Shown: piece by piece, positions 60,446-64,000 of the stretch
Numbering within the stretch: the stretch's first letter is position 1
Layout of the letters: each line of letters starts with the position of its first letter
Origin: Sphingomonas sp. PsM26
GTDB lineage: Bacteria > Pseudomonadota > Alphaproteobacteria > Sphingomonadales > Sphingomonadaceae
NCBI GenBank assembly: GCA_030433805.1
Contig: JARUXA010000002.1
Coordinates: 186,001 to 250,000, forward strand
DNA: 64,000 nt
Direction of reading: 5' to 3'
Program-made: the position numbers and the translations under genes
The notes under the pieces: model-generated
Told to the model about the DNA's origin: nothing
Databases searched by the model: none
What the model saw: the letters and a program-made list of their open reading frames with translations, nothing else

Positions 60446-60910
60446 ATGACACCAGTTGCTCGAATCACGATGGCACTGGTCGCCTTGGCCGTGCTTCCCG
60501 GAGGATGCTCGCAGGGGCAAGGCCCGTTCAGAACGGTCCAACTTTGCTTAGCCGGACCGCAGGAGGTACCCAACTTTGTAAGCTTCATGGACGTGATAGC
60601 CCAGCAACGCGACATGGAGTTCGCTGACCGGAGCGGTGCTACCGAGGCCGAGTTGCGCGCAATCGGAAACGACAACGTCCGTGTAGCCCATCCTCACGTG
60701 AATATCGGAGCTCAATACGGCAGTGATTTCGGCTTTGGCGCAGGTAATCTCGGACTGCCTACACGGCAGATGGCGATTGGGTTCAACGGCAGTAATTTAG
60801 AGGAAGCAGGCAAGTTTGCAAACGAGGCAGTCGCGCAACTCTCCACAAGGTGGCGAGTCTATGAAGTCCCGAGGACTAGTGGCGCTCTCCCGCTACCTAA
60901 CTGCAATTAG
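60446..60910 (+). CDS. Putative lipoprotein, unknown function
   Basis: 154 aa. A signal sequence with lipobox LPGGC (Cys21) is visible after ITMALVALAVLPGG. The mature part starts SQGQGPFRTVQLCLAGPQEVPNF and contains DRSGATEAELRAIGNDNVRVAHPHVNIGAQYGSDFGFG; no domain is recognised. The ATG at 60446 is the natural start. It lies in the same lower-GC stretch as the two previous genes. Confidence 0.65.
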   Translation: MTPVARITMALVALAVLPGGCSQGQGPFRTVQLCLAGPQEVPNFVSFMDVIAQQRDMEFADRSGATEAELRAIGNDNVRVAHPHVNIGAQYGSDFGFGAGNLGLPTRQMAIGFNGSNLEEAGKFANEAVAQLSTRWRVYEVPRTSGALPLPNCN

Positions 60911-61041
60911 AACGGCTGCTTTCAACTGCCCCGGGCCGAAAGCTGCGCGACCGCTCTACACCAAACCATACATTCGCGTTTACGGTCGAGGGGCCACCAC
61001 CGTCGCCGGGGTGACGGCACCGCCGCCACCCCGACCACACT

Positions 61042-62220
61042 TCAGCCGTGCGGGCGCATCACCACCTTGATCACGCCGTCTTCCTTGTCGCGGAACTTCT
61101 TGTACATTTCCGGCGCATCCTCGAGCGAGGCAGGGTGCGTCACGACGAAGCTCGGGTCGATGTCGCCCGCCTCGATCCGCGCGAGCAGCGGCTTGGTATA
61201 CGCCTGGACGTGCGTCTGGCCCGCCTTGATCGTCAGGCCCTTGTTCATCAGCGCACCGATCGGGATCTTGTCGCCCATGCCGACATAGACGCCCGGGATC
61301 GAGACCGTGCCGCCCATCCGGCAGCTCATGATCGCTTCGCGCAGCACATGGACTCGGTCGGTCGCGAGACCGATCGTCGCCTTGGCCTTGTCGAGCACCG
61401 CATCCGCCGAACCGTGGCCCGAGGCTTCGGCACCGACCGCGTCGATGCAGCTGTCCGGCCCGCGACCCTTGGTGCGATATTGCAGCTCGTCATAGACATT
61501 CTCGACTTCGCTGAAATCGATCGTCTCGGCGCCGCCGGCTTCCGCCATCCGCAGTCGTTCGGTCACTTCGTCGATCGCGATGACGCGGCCTGCGCCGAGC
61601 ATCAGCGCCGAGCGGATCGCGAACTGGCCGACCGGGCCGCAACCCCAGATCGCGACCGTATCGCCGGGTTCGATCTGTGCGTTTTCCGCCGCCATGTAAC
61701 CGGTCGGGAAGATGTCCGAGAGGAACAGCGCCTGTTCGTCGGTGACGCTGTCAGGCACCTTGATCGGGCCGAAATCGGCCATCGGCACGCGCAGATATTC
61801 TGCCTGACCGCCGCAATAACCGCCTAACATGTGGCTGAAGCCGAACAGGCCGGCGGGCGAATGGCCCATCGCCTTGATCGCCATCTCGGCATTGGGGTTG
61901 GTGGTCGAGCAGGCCGAGAACAGCCCCTTGCGGCAGAACCAGCACTCGCCGCAGCTGATCGTGAACGGTACCACGACGCGGTCGCCGATCTTGAGGTTGG
62001 TGACTTCGGAGCCGAGCGCGACGACTTCGCCCATGTTCTCGTGGCCGAGAATGTCGCCCGATTCCATCGTCGGCTGGTATCCGTCGAGCAAATGCAGGTC
62101 CGATCCGCAAATCGCGCAAGCGGTTACCTTGATGATCGCATCGCGCGGATGCTTGATCTCGGGGTCTGCTACGGTGTCGACGCGAACGTCACCTTTGCCG
62201 TGCCAGCATAATGCGCGCAT
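61042..62220 (-). CDS. Zinc-dependent alcohol dehydrogenase (formaldehyde-dehydrogenase-like)
   Basis: 392 aa medium-chain dehydrogenase. The catalytic zinc ligands are Cys38 (ICGSD), His60 and Glu61 (GHENMGEV); the structural zinc cysteines are Cys90, 93, 96 and 104. The cofactor motif is [10 protein letters not shown]. The long insertion [23 protein letters not shown] and the tail match the glutathione-independent formaldehyde dehydrogenase/threonine-dehydrogenase-like branch (FdhA-like). It may oxidise alcohols or formaldehyde with NAD+. The ATG at 62220 is clear. It stands alone. Confidence 0.93.
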   Translation of the reverse strand: MRALCWHGKGDVRVDTVADPEIKHPRDAIIKVTACAICGSDLHLLDGYQPTMESGDILGHENMGEVVALGSEVTNLKIGDRVVVPFTISCGECWFCRKGLFSACSTTNPNAEMAIKAMGHSPAGLFGFSHMLGGYCGGQAEYLRVPMADFGPIKVPDSVTDEQALFLSDIFPTGYMAAENAQIEPGDTVAIWGCGPVGQFAIRSALMLGAGRVIAIDEVTERLRMAEAGGAETIDFSEVENVYDELQYRTKGRGPDSCIDAVGAEASGHGSADAVLDKAKATIGLATDRVHVLREAIMSCRMGGTVSIPGVYVGMGDKIPIGALMNKGLTIKAGQTHVQAYTKPLLARIEAGDIDPSFVVTHPASLEDAPEMYKKFRDKEDGVIKVVMRPHG

Positions 62221-62397
62221 TGTAGATCTCCGTTGGGGATATCGGGTCTGCCGCTGTCAGCAAACCATCCTGCACGGTTAACGAGCGGTAGGATAAAAGG
62301 TCCCACGGACGTTGATGATCTACATCAGTATAGCCCGGACGATTATCCCATCGGTCGACGAATTGACCGCGATTTGCGATACTTGCCCGGAGATGAT

Positions 62398-63624
62398 CTA
62401 TTCGTCTTGCATGCGCGGCTGGAACAACTTGCCGTTTTCGACGACCAGGATCAGCACCAGCACCGCAACACCGATCGCGAGATAGCCGATCGCGAGTGGG
62501 AAGGTCGTGCCGTTGTACGATTGGCCGATCGCGGACCCGACCAGCACTGCGCCGACGCTGGTGATGAATCCCTGCACTGACGAGGCCGTCCCCGCGATAT
62601 GCCCGACCGGCTCCATCGCCATCGCGCCGAAGTTCGACCCGCACAGCCCGATGCACGTCATGCTCAGCGCCTGAAACGCCATGTACGTCACCAGCGTTTC
62701 GTCGCCGGCGCCGATCACCACGAGATGCAACAGCGACAGGCCGATCAGCCCGAACACCGCGACTTGCGAGATCAACCGCGTGCCGAGCCGCTCGACCAGC
62801 TGGCTGTTGGCGAAGGACGCGCAGCCCATCGAGAAGGCGCACACCGCGAACAGCACGGTGAAGCGGTCGCCCGCATTGAATTCCTCGACGAAGATCTGCT
62901 GCGAGGATGCGACGAACGCGATGATACCGCCGAAGGTCAGCGACGCCGCGACGGCATAGCCTGCGGAATAGCGGTTGGTCAGCGTGAGGCGATAGGAAGC
63001 GGTGAGCGTCGCGATCGAGATCGGCACGCGCCGTTCGACCGGAAGACTCTCGGGGAGCCGCGCGAACGTCCAGGCGAGCACGAACGCCGCGAACGCCGCC
63101 AGCGCGTAGAAGATGAAGCGCCACGGCCCGATCAGCAGCAGCATCTGCCCGAGGCTGGGCGCGAGGATCGGCACGAGGAAGAAGATCATCTGCGCGACCG
63201 ACAGGGTCCGCGCCATCGTGCGACCGGAGAAATTGTCGCGCACGATCGCCACCGCGAGGACGCGCGTGGCCGCCGACATCAACCCTTGCAGGATGCGCGC
63301 CCCGATCAGCGCGGGGAAGGTCGCGGAACTCGCCGCGAAGATGCTCGCCGCAACGAAGCCGAGCAGCGTGATGAGGAGGATCGGCCTGCGTCCGTAGCGA
63401 TCGGTGAGGGGGCCGTAAGCAAGCTGCCCGACTCCGAAGCCGAGCATGTAGAAGGTGATGATCCACTGCCGGTGGTTGGCGGTCGCGATCGCGAGGTCGC
63501 GGCCCATGTCGGCGAGCGCGGGGAGCATCAGGTCGACGCCGAGCGCGTTGACCGCCATCAGCGCCGCGACGAACGCCACGAATTCGTGGCGATGCATGGC
63601 TGGGGCGGGAGTGGTCGTTGTCAT
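62398..63624 (-). CDS. Bcr/CflA-type MFS drug exporter (paralogue 2)
   Basis: 408 aa, 12 membrane segments. VNALGVDLMLPALADMGRDL in TM1 and motif A GPLTDRYGRRPILL are diagnostic of Bcr/CflA exporters. It is clearly related to the protein encoded at 25609-26841: the two share FSGR-A-RTLS/QVTS, APS-GQ--LL-G-WR-IF and AGTASSVQGF at the same positions. The pair probably arose by duplication. Substrate unknown. The ATG at 63624 precedes the first segment. A family A palindrome pair lies upstream. Confidence 0.9.
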   Translation of the reverse strand: MTTTTPAPAMHRHEFVAFVAALMAVNALGVDLMLPALADMGRDLAIATANHRQWIITFYMLGFGVGQLAYGPLTDRYGRRPILLITLLGFVAASIFAASSATFPALIGARILQGLMSAATRVLAVAIVRDNFSGRTMARTLSVAQMIFFLVPILAPSLGQMLLLIGPWRFIFYALAAFAAFVLAWTFARLPESLPVERRVPISIATLTASYRLTLTNRYSAGYAVAASLTFGGIIAFVASSQQIFVEEFNAGDRFTVLFAVCAFSMGCASFANSQLVERLGTRLISQVAVFGLIGLSLLHLVVIGAGDETLVTYMAFQALSMTCIGLCGSNFGAMAMEPVGHIAGTASSVQGFITSVGAVLVGSAIGQSYNGTTFPLAIGYLAIGVAVLVLILVVENGKLFQPRMQDE

Positions 63625-63735
63625 GCGCGCCCGCTTAGTGTGGTGCGGCGGGATAGGCTATCTTTGTCGGTGCCTAAGCAAGAATGGAAAGGCGTGTGCC
63701 CGCCTGGCGCGTGCGGGCCCCGTTCTTCTTTGTTG

Positions 63736-63838
63736 CTTCCCCGGCGGAGGCCGGGGCCCAGTAGCGAAGGTCGATGTCATCGCGTGCCGCCACCGCCATG
63801 CACGGCTCGCGACTGGGCCCCGGCCTTCGCCGGGGAAG
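63736..63838. repeat. Paired palindromic repeat, family A copy 2
   Basis: Arms at 63736-63762 and 63812-63838 match the copy at 10114-10218 in sequence of the hairpin (CCCCGGC-G(A/G)AG-GCCGGGG) and flanking CTT; the left arm has one loop change. The spacer sequences of the two copies are different. Confidence 0.85.
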
Positions 63839-63940
63839 CGCAGAGGGGGGGCGGTTTGCTCGTCGCACCGGCAGGGCTTTCCTCCCGCGGCGATCCCGCG
63901 GTAAGGCGCTCGCCAACAATAAAACACTCCCGGGGGAAGC

Positions 63941-64000
63941 ATGGCCAGTCTGTTGCGCCGCAAGATCATCAAGACCGGTGCGGAACAGCCCGCCGAACAC
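63941..64000 (+). CDS. 5' end of an unidentified gene, cut by window edge
   Basis: Twenty codons from an ATG at 63941 with strong GGGGGAAGC just upstream: MASLLRRKIIKTGAEQPAEH. Too short to identify. The start is well supported by the ribosome site; the rest lies beyond the window. Confidence 0.55.
   Translation, partial: MASLLRRKIIKTGAEQPAEH

Noticed and set aside
60292..60627. A 111-codon plus-strand frame overlapping the lipoprotein gene
   Set aside because: Overlaps the better supported lipoprotein with lipobox and has no protein-like features.
1..64000. CRISPR arrays, insertion sequences, prophage or biosynthetic megacluster
   Set aside because: No regularly spaced direct repeats with spacers, no transposase or integrase motifs and no phage structural genes were found on reading both strands. 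The repeats seen are paired palindromes, not CRISPR.

Overview
The window is a high-GC (roughly two thirds G+C) chromosomal segment of an alphaproteobacterium, most likely Sphingomonas or a close relative (Sphingomonadales). This rests on the protein families (Mrp/ApbC, UbiK, YbjN next to proC, hflKC next to a Do-type protease, a large TonB-dependent receptor, exported S9 and M2 peptidases), the frequent TTG/GTG starts, and the dense paired-palindrome intergenic repeats. I see no rRNA operon, CRISPR array, transposase, integrase or prophage module; one tRNA (Gln, TTG) is present.

Layout. 0-4.5 kb: end of a GGDEF protein, a thioredoxin-reductase-like flavoprotein, a vapBC toxin-antitoxin pair translationally coupled to trmD-rplS, a strong terminator, a VOC protein and a repeat-filled gap. 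4.5-13.5 kb: small exported proteins, a Qnr-like pentapeptide-repeat protein, a DUF418 membrane protein, an exported DPP-IV-like S9 peptidase, an MgtC-like protein, asd, a GFA-fold protein and an alpha/beta hydrolase. 13.5-25.4 kb: an exported M2 zinc peptidase, a HerA-like ATPase, the hflK-hflC-degP envelope quality-control cluster, apbC plus a CoA-binding protein, hom and a 2OG-Fe(II) oxygenase. 25.6-35.2 kb: a Bcr/CflA exporter, a very acidic protein, a lipoprotein, a Crp/Fnr regulator, tlyA, tspO, ubiK, ybjN-like, proC, a MarR regulator and ilvE. 35.3-43.5 kb: tRNA-Gln, a TonB-dependent receptor with a long upstream gap, NIPSNAP and hydrolase genes, and an M48 protease. 42.6-49.5 kb: a LysR gene divergent from a complete RND efflux operon. 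49.5-58.4 kb: a DUF3182/hydrolase/MHS-transporter operon, a ROK fructokinase and a trehalose operon (otsB, GH15, otsA). 58.4-61 kb: a lower-GC stretch of orphan genes. 61-64 kb: a zinc alcohol dehydrogenase, a second Bcr/CflA exporter and the first codons of one more gene.

How the genes fit together. Most are single housekeeping or accessory genes. Clear functional units are TA-trmD-rplS, hflK-hflC with degP, the LysR/RND efflux set, the trehalose operon next to a fructokinase, and the MHS-DUF3182-hydrolase operon. Several are joined by 4-base stop/start overlaps (vapC-trmD, hflK-hflC, DUF3182-hydrolase, otsB-GH15-otsA).

The less ordinary signals are the toxin-antitoxin pair wired into an essential ribosomal operon, the DUF3182 cassette of unknown chemistry, paired palindromes whose arms differ in stem sequence but keep base pairing and flanks, the orphan-gene island with a 12-G run beside it, and two short direct-repeat arrays that look like operators. 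All functional statements are inferred from sequence motifs read by eye; no database search was possible.
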